Shown here piece by piece: positions 1 through 9,947 of a stretch of DNA of 64,000 bases (its first letter is position 1; each line of letters opens with the position of its first letter). The notes under the pieces are model-generated. The model was given only the letters and a program-made list of their open reading frames with translations. It did not search any database and had not been told where the DNA came from. This stretch comes from Crocinitomicaceae bacterium. GTDB lineage: Bacteria; Bacteroidota; Bacteroidia; Flavobacteriales_D; Crocinitomicaceae. Where the stretch lies: assembly GCA_022447585.1 (NCBI GenBank), contig JAKVAR010000006.1, positions 682,001-746,000 on the forward strand. Reading direction: 5' to 3'. Position numbers and translations under genes: made by a program.

Positions 1-48
1 GTATCAATTGGTTTACAATTAACAATGACGAACTGGAACAATAAGTAA

Positions 49-774
49 TTATATCAAGTTCACTTTCTCAATAAACGCTCTTTTCTTCCTTTGAGAAATG
101 GGTACTTCTTCTTGATTTGTCATGGTTACAATTGAATCGTATCTATTGAAGGATTTAATCAAGTTAAGATTGATTAAGTGAGAGTGATGAACTCGGGCAA
201 AATTTTTATCAATTAGCAGTTTTTCAAATTCCTTGAGGTTTTTAGATGAAGTGAAGTTTTTTCCATTCAATCTGATGCAATGCGTATATTTACCATCCGC
301 TTCACACCTCACTAAATCTGCAATTTCAATGGACTCAAATCCATTTTGCGTGGATACGGAAAGGACTTCATTTTTCTGATTCATTAACGCACTTAGTGAT
401 TTGATATTTTCAGAATTACTCCCTTTAGTTTCAATTTTATCTACGGCAGCAATTAATTCTTCAGTATTTACGGGTTTCAGCAGGTAGTCAACTGCGCTAA
501 CTTTAAAGGCTTGAATTGCATATTGATCGAATGCTGTCACAAATATTACGTTAAAATCCAGGTTGCTAATTTGATCGAGCAATTGAAACCCAGTGCCATC
601 GCCTAGTTCAATGTCTAAAATTAATAACTCAGGCTTTTTCTCTTTCATTTCTTGAATACCTGTTTCTAAAGAATTGGCTTGACCAACAACTTCTAATTTC
701 GGAAGTTTTAATTCAATAAGTTTTAATAGTGCTTCACGATTTATACGTGTGTCATCGATAATTACTGTTCTCAT
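49..774 (-). CDS. LytTR-family response regulator
   Basis: This is a cytoplasmic DNA-binding response regulator of 241 residues. The receiver domain fills about residues 1-120, with the acidic pair D7/D8, phospho-acceptor D54 in LILDIEL, T80 in FVTAF and K100 in LLKP. A LytTR DNA-binding domain covers about 140-238 (EADGKYTHC... FARVHHSHLINL...). The ATG overlaps the stop of the upstream kinase by one base (TAATG), so the two are translationally coupled and form a cognate pair. LytTR regulators bind direct repeats upstream of their targets; no target is evident here. The family and pairing are clear, the regulon unknown. Confidence 0.95.
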   Translation of the reverse strand: MRTVIIDDTRINREALLKLIELKLPKLEVVGQANSLETGIQEMKEKKPELLILDIELGDGTGFQLLDQISNLDFNVIFVTAFDQYAIQAFKVSAVDYLLKPVNTEELIAAVDKIETKGSNSENIKSLSALMNQKNEVLSVSTQNGFESIEIADLVRCEADGKYTHCIRLNGKNFTSSKNLKEFEKLLIDKNFARVHHSHLINLNLIKSFNRYDSIVTMTNQEEVPISQRKKRAFIEKVNLI

Positions 775-3770
775 TACATAATTGTTTTTGGGAAATATAA
801 TCCAACTTTAGTACCAATACTTTTTCCCTCTTTATTTTTAAGGTGCGTGGTTTGAATTTGAATATTTATTTCGTTCAGGGTATTAATTAATTCTATTCTT
901 TGTTTGGTTATTTCTGTTCCTCGCGATTGATGAGAAACTTCAAGTTCTTTCTTCAGTCTATGCGCTTGTTTGTATCCTACACCATTATCAATGACTTCAA
1001 TTAGAATACTCTGCTTGTATTTTAGAATATTAATTTCGAGTTTTCCCCTGCGCCCTTTTAATGTTTTTAGACCATGTTTAATTGAATTTTCGATAAAGGT
1101 CTGCGTAACCATAGAAGGTATTTGCGTGTTTATCATATCGATAGAAGGGTCAATTGTTATGTTGTAGTCAAATTCATCTTCAAATTGTAACGATTCCAAC
1201 GGAACATATATGTTAAACATTTCTACCTCTTCTTCCAGTGAAATCAATGGCTTCTGTGCATGTTCTAGAATTATACGTAGTAATCTAGAAAAACGGGTCA
1301 TGTACAAATTTGCTTTGTCGTGCTGATCCAGGATATAAAGTGATTGAATCGAATTTAGACAGTTGAATATGAAATGTGGATTCATTTGTGTTTGAAGTGC
1401 CTTAAGTTTAAGGTTGTTCAAATCATTACTCATCACTTTTAACTTAATTCTACCACGCTTTCTGACTTTAAGTACATAAAATATGACTAAGAAAAAAAAT
1501 CCAGTACTTATGAAAACAACGATAAACTTAAAAAAATCTTTTTCCCAGAAATAAGCCTTAATATTAAGCTTTGCTTTCACCTTGTTATTTGTTCCAACCT
1601 GTTTGATGGTTAAAGTGTACTTGCCAAATGGTAGCTCAGTAAGAGTAATGACTCGATTTCGATCAATTTCAATCCAATCATCATTTAACTCTTCAATTCG
1701 GTATGCATATAGAACATGTTCTGATCTATTGAAGTTGGGGTGACTGAATTTTAATTGAATTATGTTTTGTTCTGGTTCAACAACAATGATAGAATCAAAT
1801 TCTACTATGCGCTTGTCAATTTTTACCTCGTCAATCTGAATTTTGCGTTTTTCATTTAACGTTCCTATCTCTTTTGGATTTATATAAACCGGACCAGTTA
1901 TCATGGAGAACCAAAGATTGCCATCATTTCCCATGAACGCTTTGTTTTGTGTTCTTGAGTTACCCTCAGAGCTATGCAGGCCATCAGCTGAAGTAAATCT
2001 CATTGTGCTAAATGTATGCGTGGGGGAATAGGCGTAATTGATTAATTCTGAACGATTCGCTCTATAGATTCCATTGTTGCTATTCATCCATAAGTTGCCA
2101 AGATCATCTTCTATAATGCATAGAACATCCTGTCCTAAGCGTTTGTCATAATAGGGTAATGCGTAGAAATTTTGATTGTCATAGAGGTAAAGACCATGCA
2201 TTGACGTTCCAATCCAGTAGTTCAGATTAGCATCTTGATAAACGGATCTAACGTCATTTGTGGGTAATCCAGAACCCTTATCAATAATTACAAAATCATC
2301 GTTTTCTTCCAAGAATCCCAGCCCACTTTTTGAGCAAAAAAGGAGGTTGTCTTGTCTGTCCTCATAAAAGACATAGACATGCTCTAGTCCGGCTGTGTTC
2401 GATATAAATTGAATACTATCATTGACTACTTTATAAATACCGGTGTTAGTCCCAATATACTTGTGCCCCTTCTTAGTTTCATAAATGGAGTAAAAAACAT
2501 TCGTGGTGGCTAATATTTTACCAGGAACTTTATGAAGAGTACTGTCATAATGATATAGACCATTGTGAACATCTATAATCCAGGTTTTTTTATTCTGATC
2601 TATCAGCATTCCCCATGGACAAATAGTATTAGTATTAATTATTTTAGTTTGATTATTCTTAGGATTAATTTGCATCATTGAGCCACAAAATAAATCTGTC
2701 CAAATTGTAGCGTCTGGAGCTTCATAGATGAAGTTGCCAGCCTGCGAAATTTCTGGAAACTCCGAAAGAAGAGATTTAAATTTTTTAGGATATAAAAGTA
2801 TTAAGCCTTGGTCACTTGTTCCAACCCAAATCATACCATTATCAGAAAAGTGCACGTCTTTTATAGATTTTGCGCTATAACTTGAATTACTTAACTCAAG
2901 TAATATTTTTTTACTTGAACTGAGAATAATTTTCTCATCAGTAATTATGGCATGCAAGTCTCCATATGGAGAGTATTTAATCATTTCTAAATTGTCATCG
3001 TCATTAATTGCATCTCTGAGTAGTGGTAATTCATTTATACTTATAACTCGATTTGTTTTACTATTAACCTGATGAAATTTAAGTGTGCTATCTGATTTTG
3101 AAATAAAAATATCTCCAAACAGTCTGCAGGGCCTACTAATTTTAGCCAATGTTTTGGCCTTCCCATCTTGTAATAACATTATTTTTCCATTTTGATGGAA
3201 GTATATTTCATCATCAACATCAAAAAGGTTAACACCATTATTTAATACTATTTCATAAATAAAGCTGGATTGTTTATTGTCGTATTTAAAGAGTTTATCA
3301 GGAGTTGTAACGTAAAGGTCCCCGTTTAGAATATTTAGCTTATTAAATCCTGGAGAAAGTAACTCGTGCTGAATTAGTTCATGATTGTTTAATTGTATTA
3401 TTTCTGTTGTTGTGCTAAACCAAATCTGCTCATTTTTGTCCTTTACAATGCTTAGAATTACAGAAGAATTCATTTCAGGTGTATTCCCTTCATTGAATAT
3501 TTTAAATTCATAACCGTCAAACCTAATCAAGCCATTGAAGGTTGCTAGCCATAAATAGCCATTTGGACCTTCAATAATTTCTTTAATGTTATTCTGGGAT
3601 AATCCATTTTCTGTTGTCCATTGAAAAATCGAATAATCTTTTGAGAAAACCTCTAACCGAATAGGGGTATCCTGAGCTGTTAAATTCATTAATGAATTTA
3701 ACAAGAACAACACCAGAAGAGCTAAATTTTTCAACAAGTTAATGAATTGATTCAGGACAAATCTAAGCAT
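774..3770 (-). CDS. Propeller-type sensor histidine kinase (His_kinase/LytS-like)
   Basis: This is a 998-residue membrane sensor kinase. An N-terminal hydrophobic segment (about 8-32, ending NLTAQ) exports a large sensor made of two-component-regulator propeller repeats (recurring patterns such as GYLWLATFNGLIRFDG, MIWVGTSDQGL, NYWIGTSMHGLYLYDN). A Y_Y_Y-like domain follows (about 655-745) and then one transmembrane helix (about 748-770). The cytoplasmic part is a His_kinase domain with H799 in QMNPHFIFNCLNSI and an ATPase with the N-box ENSIKHGL and G-box VIDNGVGY. The partner is the LytTR regulator encoded immediately downstream. Such kinases in Bacteroidota often sense polymers or envelope signals; the ligand here cannot be read from sequence. 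Confidence 0.95.
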   Translation of the reverse strand: MLRFVLNQFINLLKNLALLVLFLLNSLMNLTAQDTPIRLEVFSKDYSIFQWTTENGLSQNNIKEIIEGPNGYLWLATFNGLIRFDGYEFKIFNEGNTPEMNSSVILSIVKDKNEQIWFSTTTEIIQLNNHELIQHELLSPGFNKLNILNGDLYVTTPDKLFKYDNKQSSFIYEIVLNNGVNLFDVDDEIYFHQNGKIMLLQDGKAKTLAKISRPCRLFGDIFISKSDSTLKFHQVNSKTNRVISINELPLLRDAINDDDNLEMIKYSPYGDLHAIITDEKIILSSSKKILLELSNSSYSAKSIKDVHFSDNGMIWVGTSDQGLILLYPKKFKSLLSEFPEISQAGNFIYEAPDATIWTDLFCGSMMQINPKNNQTKIINTNTICPWGMLIDQNKKTWIIDVHNGLYHYDSTLHKVPGKILATTNVFYSIYETKKGHKYIGTNTGIYKVVNDSIQFISNTAGLEHVYVFYEDRQDNLLFCSKSGLGFLEENDDFVIIDKGSGLPTNDVRSVYQDANLNYWIGTSMHGLYLYDNQNFYALPYYDKRLGQDVLCIIEDDLGNLWMNSNNGIYRANRSELINYAYSPTHTFSTMRFTSADGLHSSEGNSRTQNKAFMGNDGNLWFSMITGPVYINPKEIGTLNEKRKIQIDEVKIDKRIVEFDSIIVVEPEQNIIQLKFSHPNFNRSEHVLYAYRIEELNDDWIEIDRNRVITLTELPFGKYTLTIKQVGTNNKVKAKLNIKAYFWEKDFFKFIVVFISTGFFFLVIFYVLKVRKRGRIKLKVMSNDLNNLKLKALQTQMNPHFIFNCLNSIQSLYILDQHDKANLYMTRFSRLLRIILEHAQKPLISLEEEVEMFNIYVPLESLQFEDEFDYNITIDPSIDMINTQIPSMVTQTFIENSIKHGLKTLKGRRGKLEINILKYKQSILIEVIDNGVGYKQAHRLKKELEVSHQSRGTEITKQRIELINTLNEINIQIQTTHLKNKEGKSIGTKVGLYFPKTIM

Positions 3771-3890
3771 AAAAATGACTTGTCTTACATCTGTAAAGGC
3801 CTCTAAATAGTCGGTTATACGGGGCTATCTGCAGTTATTCTTTTCGTTTCGCAGTTATGAATTGAAGACCGTTTAGTAGACAGAAGAAGG

Positions 3891-3898
3891 TACTTTTG
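3891..3898 (+). promoter_or_regulatory. Bacteroidota -7 element TACTTTTG
   Basis: The element matches TAnnTTTG exactly. It would start a transcript near 3904 with a leader of about 120 nt before the small secreted protein at 4026. No good -33 TTTG at the ideal spacing is visible, so it is a candidate only. Confidence 0.45.
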
Positions 3899-4025
3899 TA
3901 CTGATTATCCAATATTCATTTTAAATGTTTTTTTCATAAAAACCGTTTGTAATGTGATTTGTTTAACGTTTTTGAATTTTTCTAGAATGGGTAAAATTTA
4001 AGATTTTTTTATTTGACAAAATGTA

Positions 4026-4322
4026 ATGGTGGAATCAAAAAATAGGTTGTTTAAAAGTATTTCCAAGGAGTTAATAGTTGCGTTGATTTTTATAGGGTCA
4101 ACATTGGTTTCTCTTGCGCAATGTGCATCCCAGACTACATCAAACCCTGCCAATGGTGTCGGGATAAATTTCATGAATGGCTTCGGTTTGGTAATTGGAG
4201 CTTATAGAGGTTGCGCATCTGAGCAAAGAATTCGTTTTGATATTAAAGATCATACTTCGGAAAATTTATATTTCGGCGGGCAATTCAAGAATTATTTAAA
4301 TACAGACTCTTTCAAACAATAA
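4026..4322 (+). CDS. Small secreted hypothetical protein
   Basis: The product is 98 residues and I do not recognise it. It starts with a charged N-terminus, then a hydrophobic stretch (about 17-30, LIVALIFIGSTLVSLA) that ends in a plausible signal-peptidase site before QCASQTT. The mature part of about 65 residues is Gly- and Asn-rich with two cysteines (QCASQ and RGCASEQ) that could form a disulfide. It stands alone, has a candidate promoter upstream and an intrinsic terminator just behind, so it appears to be a real single-gene unit. Confidence 0.6.
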   Translation: MVESKNRLFKSISKELIVALIFIGSTLVSLAQCASQTTSNPANGVGINFMNGFGLVIGAYRGCASEQRIRFDIKDHTSENLYFGGQFKNYLNTDSFKQ

Positions 4323-4344
4323 AAGGATTTTTAAGGTCTAGTTC

Positions 4345-4380
4345 AGGTCTCATCGCTCCGGCGGTGGGGCTTTTTTTTTG
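4345..4380 (+). terminator. Intrinsic terminator after the small secreted gene
   Basis: A stem of about 10 pairs (CTCATCGC against GCGGTGGG with G-U pairs, extended outward by three to four pairs) with loop TCCG is followed by nine T residues. Confidence 0.85.
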
Positions 4381-4409
4381 AATATGGTTAATCTAACCTA
4401 GTTTCTTGT

Positions 4410-4417
4410 TATTTTTG
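4410..4417 (+). promoter_or_regulatory. -7 element TATTTTTG of asnS
   Basis: The TAnnTTTG match lies 22 bases before the ATG at 4439. It supports that ATG over an in-frame start at 4406, which would lie upstream of this promoter element. Confidence 0.5.
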
Positions 4418-4438
4418 AAATATTCAATAATATTTCGA

Positions 4439-5878
4439 ATGAAAAGACAAAAAATCATAGACATTCTTGCTAACGGAAATGCAGGAGATTCAGTACTTGT
4501 AAAAGGGTGGGTGAGAACCTTTAGAGCAAATAGATTTATTGCAATAAATGATGGTTCTACTATCAAAAATATTCAAGCCGTTGTTGATTTTGAAAATTTC
4601 GATGAAAATCTATTAAAGCGAATTACTACGGCTTCAGCTGTAGCGGTCTCTGGAAATATTGTAGAATCTCAAGGTGCTGGTCAATCAATTGAAATCAAAG
4701 TCGATAATATTGAAATTCTTGGTGATGCTAATCCGGATGAAGTACAAAAAACGGTAATGCAACCAAAGAAGCATAGTTTAGAGTTTTTGAGAGAGCAAGC
4801 TCACCTTCGTTTTAGAACAAATACATTTGGTGCAGTTTTCAGAATTCGTCATGCTGTTGCATTTGCAATACACAAGTTCTTTAATGATCAAGGGTTTTAT
4901 TACTTGCACACACCAATCATTACTGGTTCAGATGCAGAAGGTGCAGGGGAGATTTTTCAAGTTTCAAACCTGGACCCATTGAATTTACCGATAACTGAGG
5001 AAGGAACAATTGACTACAAACAAGATTTTTTCGGAAAGCCTGTGAATCTAACTGTTTCTGGTCAATTGGAAGCGGAACTTGGCGCTATGGCTCTTGGACA
5101 AGTTTATACATTTGGTCCTACATTTAGAGCTGAAAATTCGAATACTTCAAGACACTTAGCTGAGTTTTGGATGATTGAGCCTGAGGTTGCTTTCAATGAT
5201 TTGAAAGATAACATGGATTTAACTGAGAATTTCTTAAAATACTTAGCTCAATATGTTTTGACAAACTGTGCAGATGATCTTCAGTTTTTAAATGATCGTG
5301 AGATAACTGAACAAAAATCAAAACCACAAAAAGATAGAAACGAATTAACATTAAAAGAGCGTTTGGAGTTTGTAGTAAACAATGAGTTCAAGCGTTTAAC
5401 CTATACTGAGGCGATTGAAGTTTTGAGAAATTCAAAACCTTTTAAAAAGAAGAAATTCCAATATGATGTTGAATGGGGAATTGACTTGCAAAGTGAGCAT
5501 GAGCGTTACTTAGTAGAAAAAGAGTTTAAATGCCCAGTGATCTTAACGGATTATCCAGCTGGAATTAAGGCTTTTTACATGCGCCAAAATGATGATGGTA
5601 AAACAGTTGCAGCAATGGATGTTCTTTTTCCAGGTATTGGTGAAATTGTTGGTGGTTCGCAACGAGAGGAGAGAATGGATATTCTTAAATCAAAAATGGC
5701 TGACTTCAATATACCGGAAGAAGATTTAGCATGGTATCTAGATACTCGTAGATTTGGAACTGCACCACACGCAGGTTTTGGATTAGGTTTTGAAAGAATG
5801 GTAATGTTTGTCACAGGCATGACAAATATACGAGATGTAATTCCTTTCCCAAGGACCCCTCAAAATGCGGAATTTTAA
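4439..5878 (+). CDS. asnS: Asparaginyl-tRNA synthetase
   Basis: It charges tRNA-Asn with asparagine in the cytoplasm. The protein has 479 residues from the ATG at 4439; the open frame extends 11 codons upstream (TTG-type start at 4406), but those residues overlap the promoter element and do not belong to the family. The N-terminal OB-fold anticodon domain reads [15 protein letters not shown]...NDGS. The class II core shows motif 2 ([21 protein letters not shown]) and motif 3 ([13 protein letters not shown] near the end). The [11 protein letters not shown] stretch is typical of AsnRS rather than AspRS. rpoN follows after 54 bases, an arrangement common in Bacteroidota. Confidence 0.97.
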   Translation: MKRQKIIDILANGNAGDSVLVKGWVRTFRANRFIAINDGSTIKNIQAVVDFENFDENLLKRITTASAVAVSGNIVESQGAGQSIEIKVDNIEILGDANPDEVQKTVMQPKKHSLEFLREQAHLRFRTNTFGAVFRIRHAVAFAIHKFFNDQGFYYLHTPIITGSDAEGAGEIFQVSNLDPLNLPITEEGTIDYKQDFFGKPVNLTVSGQLEAELGAMALGQVYTFGPTFRAENSNTSRHLAEFWMIEPEVAFNDLKDNMDLTENFLKYLAQYVLTNCADDLQFLNDREITEQKSKPQKDRNELTLKERLEFVVNNEFKRLTYTEAIEVLRNSKPFKKKKFQYDVEWGIDLQSEHERYLVEKEFKCPVILTDYPAGIKAFYMRQNDDGKTVAAMDVLFPGIGEIVGGSQREERMDILKSKMADFNIPEEDLAWYLDTRRFGTAPHAGFGLGFERMVMFVTGMTNIRDVIPFPRTPQNAEF

Positions 5879-5932
5879 GTTCTCGGCATGATTTTGAAAA
5901 AAAAAATGTAAATTACTGGTAATTAAACTCAA

Positions 5933-7369
5933 ATGGCATTAAAACAATTCTTATCAACCAAGTTAGAACAGAGGCTTTCTCCTCAACAAATTCAATTAAT
6001 GAAGTTGTTACAGGTACCTACGATGGAATTGGACCAAAGAATCAAGCAAGAAATCGAAGAAAACCCTGCCTTGGAAGAAGGTTCTGATAAAGAGGATGAC
6101 ATTGAAGATGATATTGATCAAGAAGAAGTTACTGAAGAAGAGGAATTCAATATTGAAGATTATCTCAGTGATGATGCCGATTATAAAACTCAAGTAAATA
6201 ATACGAGTAAAGATGATGAAGAAAAAGTGATCCCACTTTCAGGAGAAAGGTCTTTTCAAGAACGCATTACTTCACAAATGCATTTATTGGATTTGGATGA
6301 AGTGGAATTCATGATTGCGGATACGATTGTTGGGAATCTTGATGAATCCGGCTACCTCAATCGTGAAATGGAAGCTATAGTGGATGATCTAGCGTTCTCT
6401 TCAAATATTATTGCAACGGAAGAAGAAGTTGAAGAAATTTTGAAAATGATTCAGGCGCTGGATCCAGCAGGGATTGGAGCAAGAGATCTGCAAGAGTGTC
6501 TTTTGCTTCAAATTGATCGTAAACAAGATGGAAATATCACGAAATATACCGCGAAGAAGATATTAGAAGGTTATTTCGAAGAGTTCACCAAGAAACATTA
6601 TAAAAAGATCATTAAGAAGCTAGAAATTTCTGATGAAGATTTAAAAGAAGCAATTGAAGAAATTGTAAAATTAAATCCGAAACCAGGAGGGTCTATGAAG
6701 GAGTCAGCTGGTAATTACCAACAGATTATTCCTGATTTTGCGATTGTTGAGCATGAAGGAAGGCTTCAGCTAACAATTAATGGCCGAAATGCTCCAGAAT
6801 TAAAAGTTAGTAACCAGTATAAGAACATGCTTAAAACATATGCTGAAGGTGCTAAGGGGTCTAAAGCGGACAAAGAAGCATTTACTTTTGTAAAACAGAA
6901 GTTAGATGGGGCAAAATGGTTTATTGATGCGATTAAACAACGTCAGAATACACTTTTCATGACGATGAATGCAATTATGAATTATCAAAAGGCTTATTTC
7001 ATGTCAGGGGATGAGACTCAATTGAAACCAATGATTTTGAAAGATATAGCTGAAATTGTAGATATGGATATATCTACAATTTCTCGGGTTGCAAATAGTA
7101 AACATGTTCAAACAAGTTCTGGTATTTTCTCATTAAAGTATTTCTTTTCTGAATCTTTATCTACGGATTCAGGTGAAGAAGTTTCAACCAGAGAGGTTAA
7201 AAAAATTCTTTCTGAAGCAATTGATAATGAATCTAAAATTAAGCCTTTAACAGATGAGAAGTTGGCGAGTTTATTGAAAGAGAAAGGATATAATATAGCG
7301 CGAAGAACTGTTGCGAAATACAGAGAGCAATTAAATATCCCGGTAGCTCGATTGAGAAAAGAGTTGTAA
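5933..7369 (+). CDS. rpoN: RNA polymerase sigma-54 factor
   Basis: This is the alternative sigma factor that recognises -24/-12 promoters and needs an AAA+ activator. The 478 residues contain the activator-interacting N-terminus (LEQRLSPQQIQLMKLLQ), a very acidic linker (about 50-90), the core-binding domain (about 105-300), the HTH region and the RpoN box ARRTVAKYREQLNIP near residue 455. All parts are intact. Its stop overlaps the ATG of the next gene (TAATG), so the downstream membrane protein is co-translated. No enhancer-binding activator is encoded in this window. Confidence 0.97.
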   Translation: MALKQFLSTKLEQRLSPQQIQLMKLLQVPTMELDQRIKQEIEENPALEEGSDKEDDIEDDIDQEEVTEEEEFNIEDYLSDDADYKTQVNNTSKDDEEKVIPLSGERSFQERITSQMHLLDLDEVEFMIADTIVGNLDESGYLNREMEAIVDDLAFSSNIIATEEEVEEILKMIQALDPAGIGARDLQECLLLQIDRKQDGNITKYTAKKILEGYFEEFTKKHYKKIIKKLEISDEDLKEAIEEIVKLNPKPGGSMKESAGNYQQIIPDFAIVEHEGRLQLTINGRNAPELKVSNQYKNMLKTYAEGAKGSKADKEAFTFVKQKLDGAKWFIDAIKQRQNTLFMTMNAIMNYQKAYFMSGDETQLKPMILKDIAEIVDMDISTISRVANSKHVQTSSGIFSLKYFFSESLSTDSGEEVSTREVKKILSEAIDNESKIKPLTDEKLASLLKEKGYNIARRTVAKYREQLNIPVARLRKEL

Positions 7370-8022
7370 TGAAAATTTTATCTCAGACTATTTCATGGGT
7401 TTTTATGCCCTTGTTCATGCCTATTTATGCATTACTGTTGGTGATGTACGTTCCGGCACAGGAGGAATTATTTTACGGGCTAGATTGCCCAGACTGTGTG
7501 TATCTGCTAGATTTTCAAATTAAGAAAGCACTTTTTTATATGTTTGGGATCTTTTGCGTAATTGCTCCAGGCTTTTCATTCATGTTATTGAAGCGTAGTG
7601 GCGTTATTAATACGCTGGAAATGGAAACTAGAGCAGAACGAACAGTTCCAATCATTATTATGTTTATCTATTGTTTGGGACTGTTTTTACTTATGTCTTA
7701 CACCGCTAAAGGTTCGAATTTACCCAAGTTTGTTTATTCTTTGCCTTTATCTGGAGCTGTTGTTACGGGGTTATTTATTGCATTGAATCAATGGAAAAAA
7801 ATCAGTATTCATGCGGCATCCGCAGGAATTTTCACAGGGTTTATTCTGGCATATTTAGCAGTTAATATGAAATTCGGCATTGGTATGTTACTTGTATCTA
7901 TTTTGTTATCTGGAATTGTTATGTCGGCAAGGTTAAATCTCCAAAAACATACACTTCTAGAACTTACGGTAGGTTGGTTTTCCGCTACTTTATTTACTTT
8001 TGCCGTTAATTATTTTTATTGA
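7369..8022 (+). CDS. Polytopic membrane protein, possibly PAP2-related
   Basis: The 217-residue protein has about six hydrophobic helices. The segment KISIHAASAGIFTG near 145-158 resembles the SxH...G motif region of PAP2-type lipid phosphatases, but I cannot see a complete catalytic set, so an enzymatic role is only a suggestion. It is translationally coupled to rpoN by TAATG. Association of such a protein with rpoN recurs in Bacteroidota, but its function is not known to me. Confidence 0.7.
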   Translation: MKILSQTISWVFMPLFMPIYALLLVMYVPAQEELFYGLDCPDCVYLLDFQIKKALFYMFGIFCVIAPGFSFMLLKRSGVINTLEMETRAERTVPIIIMFIYCLGLFLLMSYTAKGSNLPKFVYSLPLSGAVVTGLFIALNQWKKISIHAASAGIFTGFILAYLAVNMKFGIGMLLVSILLSGIVMSARLNLQKHTLLELTVGWFSATLFTFAVNYFY

Positions 8023-8061
8023 ATCAAACAACCAAAGCAATAACAATTAATAATTACGAAA

Positions 8062-8868
8062 ATGATCAAATTTAAATTTCTACTATTCTTTTCAGCAGGA
8101 ATGATATTAGCTGCATGTGGTGTAGTTAACGAAAAGAACAAAGGAAAAGGAGTGAATATGTTTACCGTTCAGCAAGATATAGAGCTAGGAGCACAGGTGG
8201 CTGCTGAAATTGATGGTAACCCAGCTCAGTATCCATTATTAGATTCAATGCAGTATAGCGATGTATACCAATATGTTTATAAAGTAAGGGATAAGATTTT
8301 AAACTCAGGTGCAGTTGACTTTAAAGATGATTTCCAATGGAGATTGAGGGTCATTCATGATGATAGTACATTAAATGCATTTTGTACGCCTGGAGGATAT
8401 ATTTATATTTATACAGGAATCTTAAAATTTTTAGAAACGGAAGACGAATTTGCTGGAGTACTAGGGCACGAGATTGCGCATGCTGATATGCGTCACTCAA
8501 CAAGACAAATGACTAAAATGGGAGCAATTCAATTGGGATTAGATGTCCTTGCCGGCGATATGGTTGCACTTAAACAAATTACTGGAGCTTTGGTAGGCTT
8601 GAAGTTCTCCAGAAGTCATGAGTCAGAAGCGGATGAAAAATCAGTTGAGTACTTATGTCCAACAGATTATTATGCACATGGTGGCGCTGGTTTTTTCCAA
8701 AAGATTGAAGCATTAGGAGGTTCAAAAACACCAGCTTTCCTAAGTACGCACCCTAATCCAGCGGATAGAATCGAGCACTTTGAATCACATGCAATTGCTC
8801 TTGGTTGTATTGGTAATAACAATCATCGTTCTGAGTACCAAGCAATGTTAGCGAAATTACCGAAATAG
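8062..8868 (+). CDS. M48-family metalloprotease lipoprotein
   Basis: This 268-residue protein is a zinc metalloprotease anchored as a lipoprotein (lipobox MILAAC, C19). The zinc site is HEIAH at 136-140 with the third ligand in the SHESEADEKS segment (E189), the arrangement of M48 peptidases such as BepA and LoiP. The upstream part (TLNAFCTPGGYIYIYTGIL) is the conserved edge strand of the family. A role in outer-membrane protein quality control is known for relatives and is only inferred here. A 21-bp hairpin terminator follows directly. Confidence 0.93.
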   Translation: MIKFKFLLFFSAGMILAACGVVNEKNKGKGVNMFTVQQDIELGAQVAAEIDGNPAQYPLLDSMQYSDVYQYVYKVRDKILNSGAVDFKDDFQWRLRVIHDDSTLNAFCTPGGYIYIYTGILKFLETEDEFAGVLGHEIAHADMRHSTRQMTKMGAIQLGLDVLAGDMVALKQITGALVGLKFSRSHESEADEKSVEYLCPTDYYAHGGAGFFQKIEALGGSKTPAFLSTHPNPADRIEHFESHAIALGCIGNNNHRSEYQAMLAKLPK

Positions 8869-8881
8869 AAGATGAAATATA

Positions 8882-8927
8882 AATATACAGAAAAAGTCAC
8901 CCTTATGGGTGACTTTTTCTGTATATT
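8882..8927. terminator. Perfect 21-bp hairpin terminator
   Basis: Arms 8882-8902 and 8907-8927 are fully complementary around loop TTAT, with an A-run in one arm and a T-run in the other, so it can end transcription in both directions. It separates the M48 gene from the LacI-type regulator. Confidence 0.92.
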
Positions 8928-8954
8928 GCTCGCGAACTAGAACCACCTCGTAAT

Positions 8955-9947
8955 ATGAAAACCAAAAGAACTTCCCTTAGCGATATTGCTAAAGCATTAA
9001 ATGTGTCAAAAGCAACAGTCTCATTTGTATTAAATGATAAAGGGGATCAGTTTAATATAAGTAAAGAAAAGCAACGTTTAATTAAGGAAAAGGCGAAGGA
9101 GCTTTCGTATGTTCCTAATTTCTTTGCGAAAAGTTTAAGACAAGGGGAGACAAAAACAATTGGATTAGTCTTGCCTGACATTTCGAATGCATTTTATGCT
9201 GAAATTTGTAAGACAATTCAAGAGAAACTTTATGATGAAGGTTACAATACATTTATTGTAAATACGAATGACGATAATGACCTTGAGAAGGTGTTAATGC
9301 GCGAATTAATTCAACGTTGCATTGACGGGATGATTATTGCTCCGAGCAATGAGATGAAAGATTTGATTCCTATTTTGTTGGAAACGCACATTCCCGTCGT
9401 ATTCGCAGATAGGCCCGGTGATAATTTAGCAGATTTTGTTGGTGTTAATAATGAGCTTGAGGCTTCAAATTTATTATCTTCTTTTAGTCAAGTCCCAAAA
9501 AAAATAGTTGGTATTGTGCCTCAACCTGCTGATGTTTCTACTATTCAACAGCGTTTAAATGGTATAGAAAAGGCATGTTTAAAGGCTAACATCCCCTTTG
9601 AAAGTGTGTTGCTTCCTGATAATCAGAGTGATGTGAATAATTTAATTGAAGGACAGATTCATTCTGGGGCAGATTCGTTCATTGCTTTAAATAATAAATG
9701 TACTTTGAGGGCTTTGTCAGGATTGAGAACAGCTGAGGCTAAAATACCAGAGGATGTTAGGTTGATTTCATTTGATGATAGTGAAGCATTTCAGTACATG
9801 AATCCACCAATATCGGCGCTAAGACAACCGGTTAGAGATATAGGGTTGCAGGCGGTAACTAGAATTTATGAGCGTTTAAAAGAATCGAAAGAACCAGGAA
9901 AACACTTTCATTTGTCTTGTGAATTCATGGCAAGAGGTTCGCACTAA
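8955..9947 (+). CDS. LacI-family transcriptional regulator
   Basis: The product has 330 residues. The N-terminal helix-turn-helix (SLSDIAKALNVSKATVSFVLN, about 7-27) and hinge (SYVPNFFAKSLRQG) are followed by a periplasmic-binding-protein-like effector domain with the usual GLVLPDISNAFYAEI strand. The C-terminus (ISALRQPVRDIGLQAV) is typical. The length matches the family. It has no sugar catabolic genes beside it; the nearest possible target is the secreted lectin-like gene convergent with it (10298-11692), whose upstream region carries CG-centred palindromes. The effector is unknown. Confidence 0.93.
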   Translation: MKTKRTSLSDIAKALNVSKATVSFVLNDKGDQFNISKEKQRLIKEKAKELSYVPNFFAKSLRQGETKTIGLVLPDISNAFYAEICKTIQEKLYDEGYNTFIVNTNDDNDLEKVLMRELIQRCIDGMIIAPSNEMKDLIPILLETHIPVVFADRPGDNLADFVGVNNELEASNLLSSFSQVPKKIVGIVPQPADVSTIQQRLNGIEKACLKANIPFESVLLPDNQSDVNNLIEGQIHSGADSFIALNNKCTLRALSGLRTAEAKIPEDVRLISFDDSEAFQYMNPPISALRQPVRDIGLQAVTRIYERLKESKEPGKHFHLSCEFMARGSH

